Source: Mytilisepta virgata (Eukaryota > Mollusca > Bivalvia > Mytilida > Mytilidae). From it: a DNA stretch of 64,000 nt. Below, piece by piece: positions 47,316 through 60,899 of the stretch. Under the pieces are notes generated by a model. It was not told where the DNA came from, did not search any database, and saw only the letters and a program-made list of their open reading frames with translations. The stretch covers positions 28,412,150 through 28,476,149 of the forward strand of contig CM051514.1 in the NCBI GenBank assembly GCA_028015205.1, in the 5' to 3' direction. Both the position numbers and the translations under genes were made by a program. Numbering within the stretch: position 1 is the first letter of the stretch; each line of letters opens with the position of its first letter.

Positions 47316-47654
47316 GTAAGTTCAATTGTTTCGTTTACGACTTAGCCCGTTGCAACACTAGACAATTCACATTGATTAAGGTATTCAAATTATGAAAAAT
47401 ACATTTTACGAACTGATGTGTCCACAAAGAAAGTTTATACAAAATAAACTTTAGAACCTTTAAAAAGACGAAAAATTTCCGTCAAATAGAAATTTGCCTT
47501 TCAGATAGCTTTAATGAGTTTACAAAATATTTTAGATATTTATTTGGGAATAAATAAATACCCAAAATATTGTGCAAAATAAAAAAAAATACCTAAAAGA
47601 ATGGGCTAACTTGTTAAGCAACTACAGACGAAGGAATTTAAAATTATTCGCCTC

Positions 47655-47700
47655 TTCCAAAATGGCGAACTTGACGTACGTCACATAACTTTGACGTTGA
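47655..47700. promoter_or_regulatory. Possible promoter: AAAATGGCG and 12-bp CRE-like palindrome
   Basis: AAAATGGCGAAC (YY1-like) at about 47659-47670 is followed directly by the perfect palindrome TGACGTACGTCA at 47672-47683, then a second tgacgtt. No linked exon was identified. Confidence 0.25.
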
Positions 47701-48434
47701 GGACTGTTTTAATAAAAACTTACCTCAAAACTTAGTGAGATTGCCTTTCGTTTTCATCGCTTCCTTTACCCTCCTTGGAATTGAAAGATACAGTCATATA
47801 CATATGTTACGGGGAAGTTTTCCTAAATAGTCCTTATTTCGGTTTGCGTGTATCAATAAAAGAAATACGAGTTTCAAACACTCTGTTGATTCGTAGTCAA
47901 ATGTTCTCGAATAAATTCAAATACGAAAAATGTGCCGGCCATTCTTAACCACACTATTAAAAGAAAGGTTTTGACTGGAGACGATAATTATCTGGAAGCT
48001 TGCCAGAAGATAAAGATGAATATTTTTTTTATGAAAAACGTCAGTTCAAGTTGCAATTAACTAATTTGTAGTTATATTAGTTTTGTTTATATAAAACAAT
48101 CAATGAAACTATATCAAGGAGCTAAAGTAGCCACCTGTTTTAATTTCGCGTTTTATTGAATCATCGCAAAGATGTGACCCGTCTTCTGGGCCAATTTGAA
48201 GCTTTGAAATAATTTACGCTAATTAAAAGAGAAAAGATGATTAAGCAACTGTCAAGTCTCGCCCTCTTCTTTCCACGAGGTAATGTTATTGGCTGCATAA
48301 AAAAATCCGTTGCTAAATGTGTTTGAAAAATAATTAATATAATAGAAGATGGAGACACACACAATGATTGGATGACACACGCAGACAGACACATTTCCGT
48401 CTGACCACACATACAAAATCAACGAAGGATTACG

Positions 48435-48452
48435 TATAAAAGCCTGACGTCA
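48435..48452 (+). promoter_or_regulatory. Possible core promoter: TATAAAAG with adjacent CRE TGACGTCA
   Basis: TATAAAAG at 48435-48442, TGACGTCA at 48445-48452, and an attgg box near 48461. The spacing is unusual, since the CRE falls between TATA and the expected start. No gene was recognised downstream. Confidence 0.25.
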
Positions 48453-48849
48453 TTCATGTCATTGGCGTAAATTAACGTGTATAGTGTGACATGTGTGAGT
48501 GTCAGTGTCTACAGCGAGCTACTTACATTCGCGATTTAAAGTATTAGGATACTCATTGACCCATCGCGTATATATCGAAAAGGGGGCTAATGCTTTTTTT
48601 AGACCAATATTCTGGCCCCGAATTCATTGATGCAGTAACAAAAATAATACGGCTACAAGGCTAAACTAAAGTTGAAAATATACTTTGACTTTAGCACAAC
48701 ATGTGACGTGAGCAGACCTGCTGGCCCCTTCTCCTTTTCACCAACAAACGGTCGTGTTTTTTACAAGCACAAGACACGTAGCAATTATGGAAATTCTGCT
48801 AGGGTGTTTTGAGTCTGAGGTTATTTGGTAACGAAGTAAAATCTACATT

Positions 48850-48854
<5 letters not shown>

Positions 48855-48914
<60 letters not shown>
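48855..48914. repeat. (AT)n microsatellite
   Basis: About 29 AT units. Confidence 0.95.
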
Positions 48915-48917
<3 letters not shown>

Positions 48918-51640
48918 CGACAGTTTTGAATAAATTTTATGTCAAGGTTGGATTTTCCTGATTTATTTTCTTCCTGATTTTGGATTAAAAGTAGGGGAGA
49001 GGTAATGGTGGCAGGGGCCATTTATCTTTGATGTATATCTTGATGGTGATGGCCCATGAAATTGTAGAATGGCACATGTTTATACTTTCAAAGAAGATTG
49101 TACAATAGTAGTAACAATGGCCGATAAAATTATTTAGTTTTGGGGCCCAAGGCACACAGAAATTTGTCTTTCTTAATCACTGTTTACTTGTGAACAACAG
49201 CAATGCACATGTAAACAATATTTCACGTTATAGTCTACTTTACACTGACACCATACACTCATTACACATTACTTTTTTTTTGTTATTGTTATATTGTTCA
49301 AGTCTGATTTATTAATGTTCATAAATGGTGTTAAATCACATAAGTTGCAGTATCCATCTATAAAACCATTTGGTTACTTTAGCAAGTACCAAACTTACAT
49401 GAATAACTATTTAAAATTTATATATAAACAGTGCATTGTACAATATTTTTTTTTCGCTGATTACTCTTGGATATTAACTAGTATACAGCTTTGTAAAGGA
49501 ATATCTACATGGAAAGTGCGAGGCACCTTTTTTGAGAAATGGCTATGATGATTTTGAATTATTAATTTGTTATCACTGGTCATTGTTTGAAGAAGTGCTA
49601 AAATGATTCATCAGTGGAAAGTGATGTCAAATTAAAAGAAGAATGTCTTCCTGAAGTGGACTTAAAAATTAATGAAAAACCATTGTTTTAATTGGGCTCA
49701 AATCCAAACAGGCAGTAACAAGAATACAGTGAAAAACGGTCTTACATCAAATGTCTTTTGCATTTATATGGTCAAGCCGATTAAATAGGCATTCAAAGTG
49801 TAATAATTTACTTTTGAACCCAATTAGCGTTAGGTACCCAAAATGTGACCACTGCATTCATTACACTGCCAACTTTGAATATACTTAAAAACAGTATTTT
49901 CCTTCTGCATATATAGGCAATTTAAAAGAGTAAAAATGAATTGAGTAAATTTTCAATTCGCATTATTACATACACTGATCATTCAAAATAGCCATGAAGT
50001 TCAAAGCTTTAAAATAAATATCCATTTAAGTGATATCGGCATCATTTGCACCTTCAAAAGACGGTAGATAGACTTTGGAAATATTTTCTGGTCGTTGAAT
50101 TTACCATAATGGTCCACAAAAACTACAAACAAGTTTCGGAAATCAAGGTGTCAATGCGTACACATTTATTTATCCGTAAACTATATTGTTGACATAAGAT
50201 GATAAGAATATGTCATAAGGCTTTAAAAGTTATTTATGGCCTTAAAGTGACACGACATTTAAGTGGCCGTGTCATTTTGACTGATATTATGATTGTGTAA
50301 AAAGAAACTAGCGTGGGGACTTGTATTTAACATAAATATAACACTTTGTGAGCAAATGTTGGTAACCATAATCAGTGATAATACAACATTTATTTAGAGG
50401 TTGACATTTGCAGGACATAGAACGGATCATACGGAATGATAAACAATCAATTAAAAACAGTAGTCATTGTGACTAAATGCATACGATTCTATCTTGGTAA
50501 CACTGAACAATGCATTCGACTTTTTGATCATCAGTAATGTTTCACGTTCGTAAATTATGGCATCTGATGTTGCGGAAATTAGCCAACCTAATTAAAGTAT
50601 GCATGTACTTCCTCAAACAAGCACGCGGCATCAAGAGAGTAAGACCATAGGACTGGTCGAGTCAGTATAATGTGTAGATGTGTAGATGTGATATGTCTTC
50701 CTGCTAACTGTTATCTCGTAAGTTGACACGTTAAAAATCCGATATAAACTGATTTATGCCATTCGCACGATCCCTCTTCTGGTGGACATTGTAACACAAT
50801 TTTATTGCTTTTCTTCAAGATTTGTTGGGAGCGATTTTATTTCTCTCCGTAAAGTGTTGTGTATCGAGCCGAAGGCTTTTATATCACATTAACATAATGT
50901 CCGACCATGAAATCTTTCACAACTTTTTTACGATGAACAGGTGCGTTATAGGCCATACAAGTATAGTGATTGGGAAAATGTTTTTTCTATAACTAGCCAA
51001 ATAATGGTGTCAACTATATCCAAATATTAAGGAACATTGTTATTACCTCCAGTATCGGTAAGGGTCTCAATTCCTTCATAACATACGTATACCCAGCTCA
51101 TAACGCTGAGTTTACAGTGACATGATTTTCGGTCACCTTTTCTCCAAATATATACTTTTTACCCTCTCTGTCCATTTTCAAACTTGTGTTTTTTTTATGT
51201 TAAAACGCCATTGCCCACGACAAAATAAGTGTGTACTCGTTATCAGACCTGAACAGTCAATACAAAAACATTTTTTTAAAGAAAAAATATTTCTGTCATT
51301 TGTTGGAACCACATTGTTTATCGGGTAGCAAATAATTACTTCGATTGACTGTATATGTACTTATGTACATTGTCGGACATTATACATTTTATTTGAATGA
51401 GCTTAGAAGCAGGTAGAAATGCGAGGTTTTCCGAGAATTTCTCACCTGTTTCGCTGCGAGTAAAAATAAAATTTATATTTTCCTTCAGTGTATATACATG
51501 TATAATATTGTTTTTATCCTGCATTATAAATTTCTATCTTTTATATCAAAAGGTCATGAAAATGGCACATTTCTACCTTATTTAAGAGAATACTTTTGGA
51601 GAACAAGACGTCATAATTACTGTGTACCACAACCACACTT
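48915..51640. other. Gene-free stretch before unit C
   Basis: No recognisable exon, RNA gene or element boundary. The short open frames are AT-rich and motif-free. Confidence 0.45.
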
Positions 51641-52489
51641 ATTTTATATAGATTCTACAACGATGCCCAGTTTATTATGAAAATTATCAACTCGAGATAA
51701 TTAAATTTTCATTTTCAAACTGCGAGACCGGTCAGGACAATTAAAACAAATGAAAAGTTGATTATTGAGAGCGGATAAAATTCATAATTAATGAGTCAAG
51801 AGTTTTAGAATCTCTCTAATGACAATGTAAAACTCCGAGAGGACTTCCGACCGTTTTTTGACAGGAAATTTCCCGAGGAATTAACCAACTTGGGGTCATA
51901 TCAGAATGTATCAAACGGGTCAAGATATGTATAAATGAGCACACAATTACAAAAACATGAAAACATATTAATTTGGAATAATGCTATCATGCTGAATTCT
52001 TTAGTCGCTCAACAATGAAATGACCAGATACGATCTTCTCGAACCCATTTCGGAGGCATGTTATCCTGAACTTTTCTGTAGAACAACAAAGAAACCGTTA
52101 GTTTAAACATATTTTATTTGGTTCAAAACAACAAAGGGGGGGGGGGGGGGGGTATGTGTATAAATTTTCCATCAAACAACACGGAACCGTTTTGATTTCT
52201 TCATATATCCAAACACATTTCTACAGATAAATTCATTTTCAATTACTGGAAGATTTTCACTCCCACTCAACAACAAATTAAGGTTAAGTGGAGTATTATT
52301 TGATAGAACGCTTAGATTGTTGAACAAAACTCTCCTCAACAAATTGTACAGTGGGCAATAAACAAAATAGTGAAATGTGGTTTCTTAACTACTACCACAC
52401 CTACTAGACGGACCTGCTATTATGTTAGCTCTATATAAGTCAAAATTAAGAAACGTTGAACAACATATTAATTGGATTAAAATTACGTT

Positions 52490-53400
52490 TAGTTTTCTTG
52501 GACCAACTGAAAAATGAGGAGGCACATTATTTTTTTCCTTAATGCAGATTTAAATTTCGACATTGAATCCAGCTTTCTGATCGAAGAATTTTGTACGCAA
52601 TAGTCTCCAAAATGGGATTATGACATCGTCTCCATTTCTAAGGGGATAAATTGTTGTACTCTGTATTGTTGGGGTGATCAAATTTGACAGGAAGGGAGGG
52701 CTATTTTTTTTATAATAGTATACAACATTTGTATTTTCGTCCTATTTCGCCTTTCTTTTAACGTTTCCCACCCTACTTCACGATAAATTCTTTCGGTTTT
52801 AGTAAATATAGGTAATCCTGTAACTATTCTTGCGGCTTCTGGCTGTATCTTTTCTCTTTTTTTTGTAATAATTGTTCCAAAATTTTCCTAAACTTCACAT
52901 GCATATTCCAAAATTGGCCTGATATAAACGGTATATATTTTTTTCTACAGTTTGTCTAGGTATTTTGTATTTAAATTTTCGCATTACATTGATATGTTTC
53001 ATTGTACCCGCTATAATATTGTTAGCATGGGTGTTGCATTTGTCGTCATTGTTGAAAGTAATACCCAGGTGTTGATGCGAATTTACAATAGGTATAACTT
53101 GATCATTAAAGGAAAATTCTAAATTTGGAGTTTCTGAATTAGCGACTATTAAAACTTCGGTTTTATTGGGATTGAAACACATTAACCATTGTTTTGACCA
53201 TTTATCTAATTCGAGAAGGTCATGGTCAATAACGTTTTTGATTTACTGTTCATCATGCCCAGAGTAACCTCAAGATGTATCATCAACAAAAAGCCTTGTC
53301 AGTGATATGAGGCTTCTGAGATATCATTGATAAATATAATAAAAGGTAAAGATCCTTGTACGATCCCTGTTCTGCGAGGATGTTTTGATCAGGAATTGTT
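52490..53400 (-). mobile_element. Jockey/CR1-like LINE, decayed C-terminal RT end (unit C)
   Basis: Same element as at 3010-3990, in the same duplicated context. FNPNKTEVLIVAN and HQHLGITF are readable on the minus strand at about 53182-52895. The C-terminal part has extra deletions relative to unit A, for example in the block before the RVWN region. It is inactive. Confidence 0.72.
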
Positions 53401-53959
53401 CCAGCTGAGAACGAATGGTCTCAAAATAAATAATCACAAAAATCAGACCATTTGTAACGGTAGGTTTATAACAAAAACCTTACACTTTGTTAGATGATTA
53501 GAAGGCTTCATAAATTGCTCAAAATTACATTGTTTTTTACTTTTTGGGAAAACAGTCCTTTTTAAGACCTCAAAATGCTGAGATATTGATTTCAAATTCT
53601 GTATACAAAATGAATGTTTTCCACATAAAAGTACAATGTAATGCAGCACAAATCTCGGACCCATTCGAACAGTTGTAGGAATCTAATGTAACAAATTCCC
53701 GACTCGGATAAAGTGATAAAACTTTCAGGCTCCAAAATGATTACCCGTCAACAAGGAAATTCAAAAGGATACTGTCTACATGTATCTCCACCATATATTC
53801 CTCAAGACAAAAACTCTAAGGCCTGTTAATGTTTTCAGTCGATGCTTTTTGTTTTTTGGAAAAACTTTTTCCTCCAAAAAAAATCACTGACTTTGAGAAT
53901 TTCTTTTTCTGTCAGATCTCGGGCAGATGCCGAACATGACAATTTCCGTCATTCCATTT

Positions 53960-54420
53960 TTATTTTGTTAAATCTCCCAGAAGACTTTCAAACCTTTAAG
54001 TACTTTGCAATCATATATTAAAGTAATTGCACTTGTCAGGAATAGATGAATTTCAAATATTGCTATTCAACGTTTGTTAAATATCCTAGAAGATTTTCAG
54101 ACCTTTAATTTTTAGGAAATTGCAACCATATAATAATGTGAAATATCAATTGCTTGGATGATTTTAATTTCAAAAATTGGAATTCCATCATTGTTGAGTA
54201 TCCATGAAGACTCATAGACCTTATTTGCTGGGAAAAATATCTATCAAACATATAATAAAGTATTCAATTGTGAAAAATCAATTAAATTTGAAACTTTGAA
54301 ATTCCAACATGGGTACATATATCGGAAGACCTTCAGAATTTCAATATTTGGGAAATGTACCTAGCAACAATTTATTAAAGTAACTACCTTTTGAAATTGA
54401 AATTGCTTAGAACAACTACA
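53960..54420. repeat. Degenerate tandem repeat, about 115-bp units (unit C)
   Basis: Counterpart of the array at 4560-5040, with the same unit order and small indels. Confidence 0.6.
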
Positions 54421-55333
54421 TTTTAAGTCTATCTGAAGTCTTTAACATCATAATATTCATATTTATTCCGAACTTTCAGACTTAAATACAAGCCTTCCTC
54501 GCTTTATATATTTACGTAGCAATACATTTCTGACGTTATTAAGTTAACAGCTACCAATTTGGACTGAATTACGTAAAATTTTAGAAAGCATTATTTTCTA
54601 CATACAACATAAAGATTTATTATGTAAAAACCATATACATATAAAGGTTCTATATATGTGTGACAATTGTACTATTTATAACAGGTATGAAGGTAATTTT
54701 GGAGTCGTTTTGATATAACTTAGTAGTCGTAATAAATTGAGGACACATGTAAGATGGTTATACAAATGGTATATATACATTTGGTATGTGAAAAGACGTC
54801 TGCCTACCGGTTTATACTGTATAAATAGGTTACCAAATGTGGATGCGTTTACCGTAGTGTCCGTGTGAAAGAAAATCACATGTTAAAAGAACGGAAATGC
54901 AGCTGTAAATAACTCGAGCGCTGCGCGCACTCGTGATTTACTGCAGTTTGGTCACGCGTTGTTTATTTCTGGTATTTGAATTCAACGATTACATTTTAGT
55001 TAAACTATAATTATAATTATTAGAATTGACACCAATACAATATTCAAAATGCTGAATTCTACTGACAGGCAAATAAGAACTTGACAGGACACCACAACCC
55101 GCTGTTTTTCGGGTAGGTATTTTCATAAAAATTATTTTTTCCGGTATATTATTGACAGGTATTCTAGTATTTGCTTGGGAACCTTTTCTTTAGCCATTCC
55201 CGCACACCCCCGTCAAAAATCCATCACACAAAATGCAATTTCTTAAATCGATGGACAACTATCATGACTATCAATCCAGAATCACGTAAACAAAAGCTTG
55301 GTTTGTCAGTCTCCTTACAATAAACGTGCTATA

Positions 55334-55639
55334 TTTTTTTATTTGTTTATTTTTTACTCCCTTTCTGGAGAAACAGATTATACTACTTTTTATTATTACA
55401 GTTATAGTATGTTACATATGATGAATCTCTATAATGTTCATATAAAAGTTTCTCTATAAATGTTAATACAAAAGACATACATAGATATATATAAAATGAA
55501 ACTGTATTGTTTAATGTATAATGTAAAAATAATATGTTCTGAACTCTACTGTGTGTATATCTGTGTAAATGAATATGTATCTGGGTAACAATGTATATTG
55601 AAAAGTTGGTTTAAAAAAAATAAATAAATTAAAAAAAAA
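55334..55639 (+). mobile_element. 306-bp retroposon with poly(A)-like tail and 10-bp target duplication
   Basis: acgtgctata at 55324-55333 is repeated at 55640-55649. The insert ends in an A-rich tail (aaataaataaattaaaaaaa). Unit A has the uninterrupted site near 6565-6580. The body is T/A-rich without an open frame, and is possibly a LINE 3' end or SINE. Confidence 0.75.
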
Positions 55640-55753
55640 ACGTGCTATAAAATATATTCAATTCTCAGCAGGTCATCAGTTATCGGTCACCAGTGTCCTT
55701 TTCCTGTTGATATCCTGGAACAAGCCTTGATCGTAACCGTACGAATGACGAAT

Positions 55754-55754
<1 letters not shown>

Positions 55755-55790
<36 letters not shown>
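55755..55790. repeat. Poly(T) tract
   Basis: Run of about 36 T in the 5' flank of copy 5. Unit A has about 7 T at the same place (near 6723). Confidence 0.85.
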
Positions 55791-55794
<4 letters not shown>

Positions 55795-56311
55795 AGGGAT
55801 TTATTTTATTAAAAATGGATAGTCTTGATTCTTGCTTAAAGCACAAGATCAGTAATGAGGTTGATCCTTAAATCAATGTTCATAAATATAAAAACAAATA
55901 AAATATAAGTAAATGACGGATAAAGGGTTAAAGTAGATGAAAAATTATAATGCGAAAAGCGATCGAACAGCGTTTAAATAGTTTGAAATAATTAATTTAT
56001 AGTGGAATAGGAAAAATTAAAAAAACAAAAAAAAAACAGGAGTTCACTGTAACTGCAAAAGGTTTTGTCGTTTGACAATAAAACCAAAAGGCAATCCCGA
56101 AGTTGCATGTAATATCAGTTTCTGGATTATCAATCAATTAATCAATCAATTATCAAATACATTTGATAGACGATATTGTTCTTTGTATTCTTTATGAAAC
56201 GTTTGAATAGCTCGGTTCCCAGATTGTATTTAACATATTTGCAGTTTACGAAATGAATATGTTTCATTTACATACATGTGTATCTATGTACCGTTCATTA
56301 TATTAGTAGGA

Positions 56312-58858
56312 ATGGCAGGAATCCAGCCTTCGTTTAGCAAAAGTGCTATTACAAATTTACACAAAAGACTGACGTTGGACGATAGATTTCGGAAGATATT
56401 TACTGTTTTTGTGTGGTCATGTTTTATTTTCTTGGTACTGGTAAGTGCGTTATTCGCTTGCCTCTGATAAGAAAAAATAAAACATTGTAAAAAAAACTCA
56501 CAAAAGGACAATCAATTGAAATTGCTTACCTCCCTTTTATTATTAAGATAAAGAGTGGATTTCTTTTCTTTCGCTTTTGTAATTTAACATATATTTTGCC
56601 TATTGTTCTCTTGTCATCGTCTGTCTGTGTTTTTATCTTTTATACTAGTATACATGTATCTTATAAGCTGATTTCCAGTAATATCGGGAAACAGGAAATA
56701 TTCAATGCAGGACATAAACCCTACCCTTAAGCAAAATATGGAAACAATTACGCTTTCTGCAGGTGTTCGAATTGGTCCGATTTTATTTTAGGTTTATGTT
56801 AAAAGATAAAGCAAACAATGCTTCTCTCTTGATACGCATGAAATAATTGCCACTGGACGATAATCAATAAATTCTTCCATCCATCCATTTTAGATTTTAC
56901 AAGTTTTAATTATTGATGCTCGGCTTATAGTAGAATTCTTAGCAGAAATTAGAAACATTACTAATACCTAATTGTTGTATTATTTGTAATTGTTTAAATG
57001 TATTATATAGGGCTGGAACTTAGGACAGGGCGGACCTACACTTTTGGACATTCAGATTGTATCCAACTGTACGCAAGAGGAAGCTTCATTGTTCTTCACA
57101 GCTTTATCCTGTGGATATTTGGTCTCGTCATTTGTAATCGCCGTTACTTTTGACAGATTCAATAAATTTTCACATATCATTTTTGGAAATATCGGAGTAT
57201 CAGTAGTGATGGCGGCCATTCCTTGGTGTGTTTATTATGAACTGATGTTTGCTATGCATGTGCTAAAGGGATTTATGTGCGGAATTGCCGACGCAGGTTT
57301 GTAGTGATTTACAGAATGATGTTCTTTTTTTATGGAAAGCGTAATGAAACCGAGATTTCTTTTTAAAAAGGACGTGTTTAATGTTAAAACAAACGAAACA
57401 AATAACTAAGTTATTGTTTTACCTGATTAGTTTCCCCTACCCCAATTTGTGAATTCGGTGAACATTCGATGAATTAATCTTCATCAAGTACAAATGTACT
57501 CTAAAACTTGAATCAGTCTGGTGTTTGGTATCTTGAATGTACGAAATCATTAACAAATGCTGGACAAACCCTAGCTTTATATCTGTACTGTTCTTCGACG
57601 TTCTGTTCCCCAATTACTTCGGAAAATATATTTTGAATTTCTGAGGAATGCATTTAGAAAGAAACCGATTAAATCTAAAAAAATAAAAGGCAATAGTTTA
57701 CATTTGATAGGTTATAATATAATGTGTTATTATTAACTTATTAATATATTTTCAGTCATTTCAACCTACCTTATTCATTTGCTTGGTCAAGACTGCACGA
57801 GTTATATGCAGATTTTACATTTTTTCTTCAATGTTGGAGGAATTTTGTCACCATTAGCATCAGCACCATTCTTAACACTTAACGAAATGCTGCAGCCTTT
57901 AAACAACCGCTCTTTTCATAACACACCAGCTGAATTGCTTAATTCAGATTACACAACTGATGCTAAGCAACTTTCTGTCACAGATGTTACGCTGATACTG
58001 AACACAAGTGTACAACCATTAACAACTGAAGTTTATAAGGCATACAGTATTTCCTCAGGACTTTCTTTGATTTCAATTATTCCATTTATTTTGATGTACT
58101 TCCGGTACACAAAAAGATTAACCATTTCAAAATCAAAGAAGTCCGATAACATGGAAGTATCTGATTTGCTTCCTAAACATGTTCGGATACCGGCGTTACT
58201 GTTGATAGCTTTAAGTTCTTTTGTCTATACAGCGATAGAGGATTCATTTGCCGGCTTTCTCGCTACGTTTGCAGTAAAACACTTCAAATGGGACAAAATA
58301 CTCGCCTCTTACGCCACATCCGTTTACTGGGGCTCCTTTGCAGGTGGCAGCTTTATAGGAATACTAATTGCACCATTCTTCAAGCTATCAAGATTTTTAT
58401 GTGTTTATAGCTTTATGATATTCATTTCGTTTACAAGTCTTTTGTTAACGTCTTTGTATAATATCGCATTTGGTATATGGATTTCCGCTACAATGTGTGG
58501 AATTTTTATGTCAGTATTCTTTCCGTTATTTTTTGTTTGGACCGAAAAAGACTTTTTCCATGTTTCTGCAAGAATAACAGCTTTAATTATGATTTCTGGC
58601 AGTTCTGGGGTGATTGTGATTCCAATTCTTCCTGGACAAATGATGAAGAGATCGTCTATTTGGTTCTGTTACATACTATTAGGAGAAAGTATTTTTCTGT
58701 TTTGGTTGTTATTGGTAGGAATTTTGCTTTCAAAGAAGACACGAATGATTCGAAGACAATCTAAACAAGAATCTAATATAAAAATCAATGGCGTTATTAA
58801 TGACGAAATTGGTTTGAAGAAGCAAAATTCTCAAATTGTTGAAATCACAAGATTCTAG
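56312..58858 (+). CDS. MFS transporter copy 5 (MFSD4B / Na-dependent glucose transporter 1-like), intact
   Basis: Exons are 56312-56440, 57011-57296 and 57756-58858, giving a 505-aa protein, about the size usual for MFSD4B. I chose the ATG at 56312 (GGA-ATG-G) by alignment with copy 3; an in-frame ATG at 56276 would add 12 residues. Residues 1-25 are cytosolic and basic. TM1 is followed by GGPTLLD at about 50-56, GYLVSS at 78-83, the FDRFNK loop at 90-95, and IPWC in TM3-TM4. In TM5, ILSPLASAPFL lies at about 168-178. A 45-residue extracellular loop with NRS and NTS sequons, TM6, a basic cytosolic loop, IEDSFAGFLATFAVKHF and TM8-TM12 follow. It ends in a polar tail longer than in copies 1 and 2. 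No stop or frameshift was seen. It is the partner of copy 1 in the 12-kb duplication and probably the functional member. Sugar transport is inferred from family only. Confidence 0.9.
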
Positions 58859-59613
58859 ATAAAAGTTGCTGTGGTATTTTATAATATTAACCCTCTCTTA
58901 TACTTTTTTTTTATATTAAGTCGCCTTTTCTCCTTTCTAAGAGCAATTCAATTAAGCCTGCTAATGACACTGTTGATACACACAAATCACAGACATTGCA
59001 GCTGAAACGCATATACCAAAAACAAAAGAATGATGTTTATTTTTGCAGTATGCGCCAACACACCCTTGCCATCAAATGAACTACAGTAAAACATTCTTTA
59101 TTTAGATAACATGGATATGTTTAAGTTTCTGATCTGACCTGAACTGTATTGTTATTTGACCATGCATCGAATAAATTTGTTGTTTGACAGAAAATCGAAC
59201 GGAATTTATATTATTTTACCATTTGCAAGTCAACCCTTGTATTTTTATTGATCAGATGTGTTTTTGTATAAAGTTACTTCTAGCTTAGTTTTAAGGTATT
59301 TATTTTAATTTTAAAAATTGTTGTTTAAAATGATCATGAATATTAATGTAAATTAAGTGTTTTAAAGAAAGGTTAAGAACATAAAGGTTAGTACAACAGA
59401 AAACTATTCTACAAATGTCGACAGCTTATATACAATTGATTCTGGTTGTCTCGAAATTGCTGAGTCAAAAGTTCGGTTGTGATGATGAAACTTTTTCTGG
59501 TCCCGAGCAGATGACAGTATAATCTATGTATTTTCATTCGTTTTGTCTCGAAATTCGATGAGTCGAAATTGCGGGTGTGTCGAAGTGATATTTTGTACCT
59601 GGAAAATATAATA

Positions 59614-60635
59614 AATCCGAAGGGCCTTCAGAATTACTGTGAATCATCATATTCTACCATTTGCGTCAATCGGATGTGGATTCTTAAAAACACCCAAAAT
59701 TTAGTTCAATATCTAAAATCAAAATCTTTGGCTACATGCAACAGCATAAAAAACATTCGAATTCTCTACACTCTACACTACCATACAACATTCTCAATTA
59801 AAAGATCGCTTAAAGCAACTAGTTCATCAATGTTTTTTAAAGACAAATGGGACACGCATGTATATATTTCTTGTTCTAGGTAGAGAAAATTCTTATTTCG
59901 TGAAGAACCACTCTGATTCTAACAAAAAGTATTCTGAAGATGAAATTACAAACATGTAAGATTTTCTTATAGACGACATATTCGTTGAATTTGGCGGTCT
60001 AATTTTTCAACGAACAATCGGCATTCCAATTGGGAATCAACTGTGCTCCTCTCCTCGCCGGTCTGTTTCTGTACTCATATGAAGCGGACAAACGTGATGA
60101 CTTCAACTTTTCCTATTGTTAATTTACTCTTCCTGAGTAGCAAAATACCAGCATTGCCTGCATATGACTTCTACGTTTCTCAGCTTATCCGATTTTCAAG
60201 GGCATACGTGAGTTGCCTTGACTTTCGACATAGAGGATTACTTCTGTCATAAAGCTTCTAATCATCACTTAGGACATTTTACGGTCGTCATCACGAATTG
60301 ATTGACCATTACAGTGCTCTAATATCTAATATGTTGTACCTGTTCCCACTGTCGTAACCTTTCATGTGCCTCCACCGATTTGTGACTTCCCCCGGATTGA
60401 CTTTGTTGAACTTCACGACGGGTGCGTATACGGAGCAGGAACTGCTTACCCGGAGCACCTGGGTTTACTCCTCATTTTTATAGGAGTTCGTGTTGTTCAT
60501 TGTTTTTTAGTTTTCTGTGTTTATTTGTTGTGCTTGTGGTTGTTCATTGTCTTCCCTGGTTTGTCTGTCCAATGGATTACGTATTTTGATTGCTCCTTGG
60601 GTATATTTGTCCCTTTTTCAGAAACGTGTGCATAA
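59614..60635 (+). mobile_element. Penelope-like retroelement fragment, internally deleted (unit C)
   Basis: Partner of the unit A fragment with the same left junction. MWILKNTQNL and the NSIK...LYTL motif A region are readable with frameshifts. About 330 bp from after gaagcggac to aaacgtgatgac is missing relative to unit A, including the YIDD box. The C-terminal FLSSKIPALPAYDFYVSQLIRFSRAYV part and the 3' UTR remain. Confidence 0.72.
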
Positions 60636-60899
60636 CCCTTATAATAAATAATGTACTATCACATAAACGAGTTTCATGATTTTACATTTTACAAGTATTA
60701 AATGTGTATAGTGCAAGAGGCTCCCAAGATCAAATGCCACAATATTCTAATAAATGAGAAGAAGGTACATGTAATGGCACCAAAATTTGTATCACTATAC
60801 ACTACCTGTTTAAGAAATAACACTTTAAACAGAAATAATCAAACTGATCACTTAAATTTCACGAATGAAAGGTTGAATTAGACCAAATTGTTCCCACTA

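Noticed and set aside
48161..48412. 83-codon minus frame
   Set aside because: No recognisable domain and no splice or promoter context supporting it.
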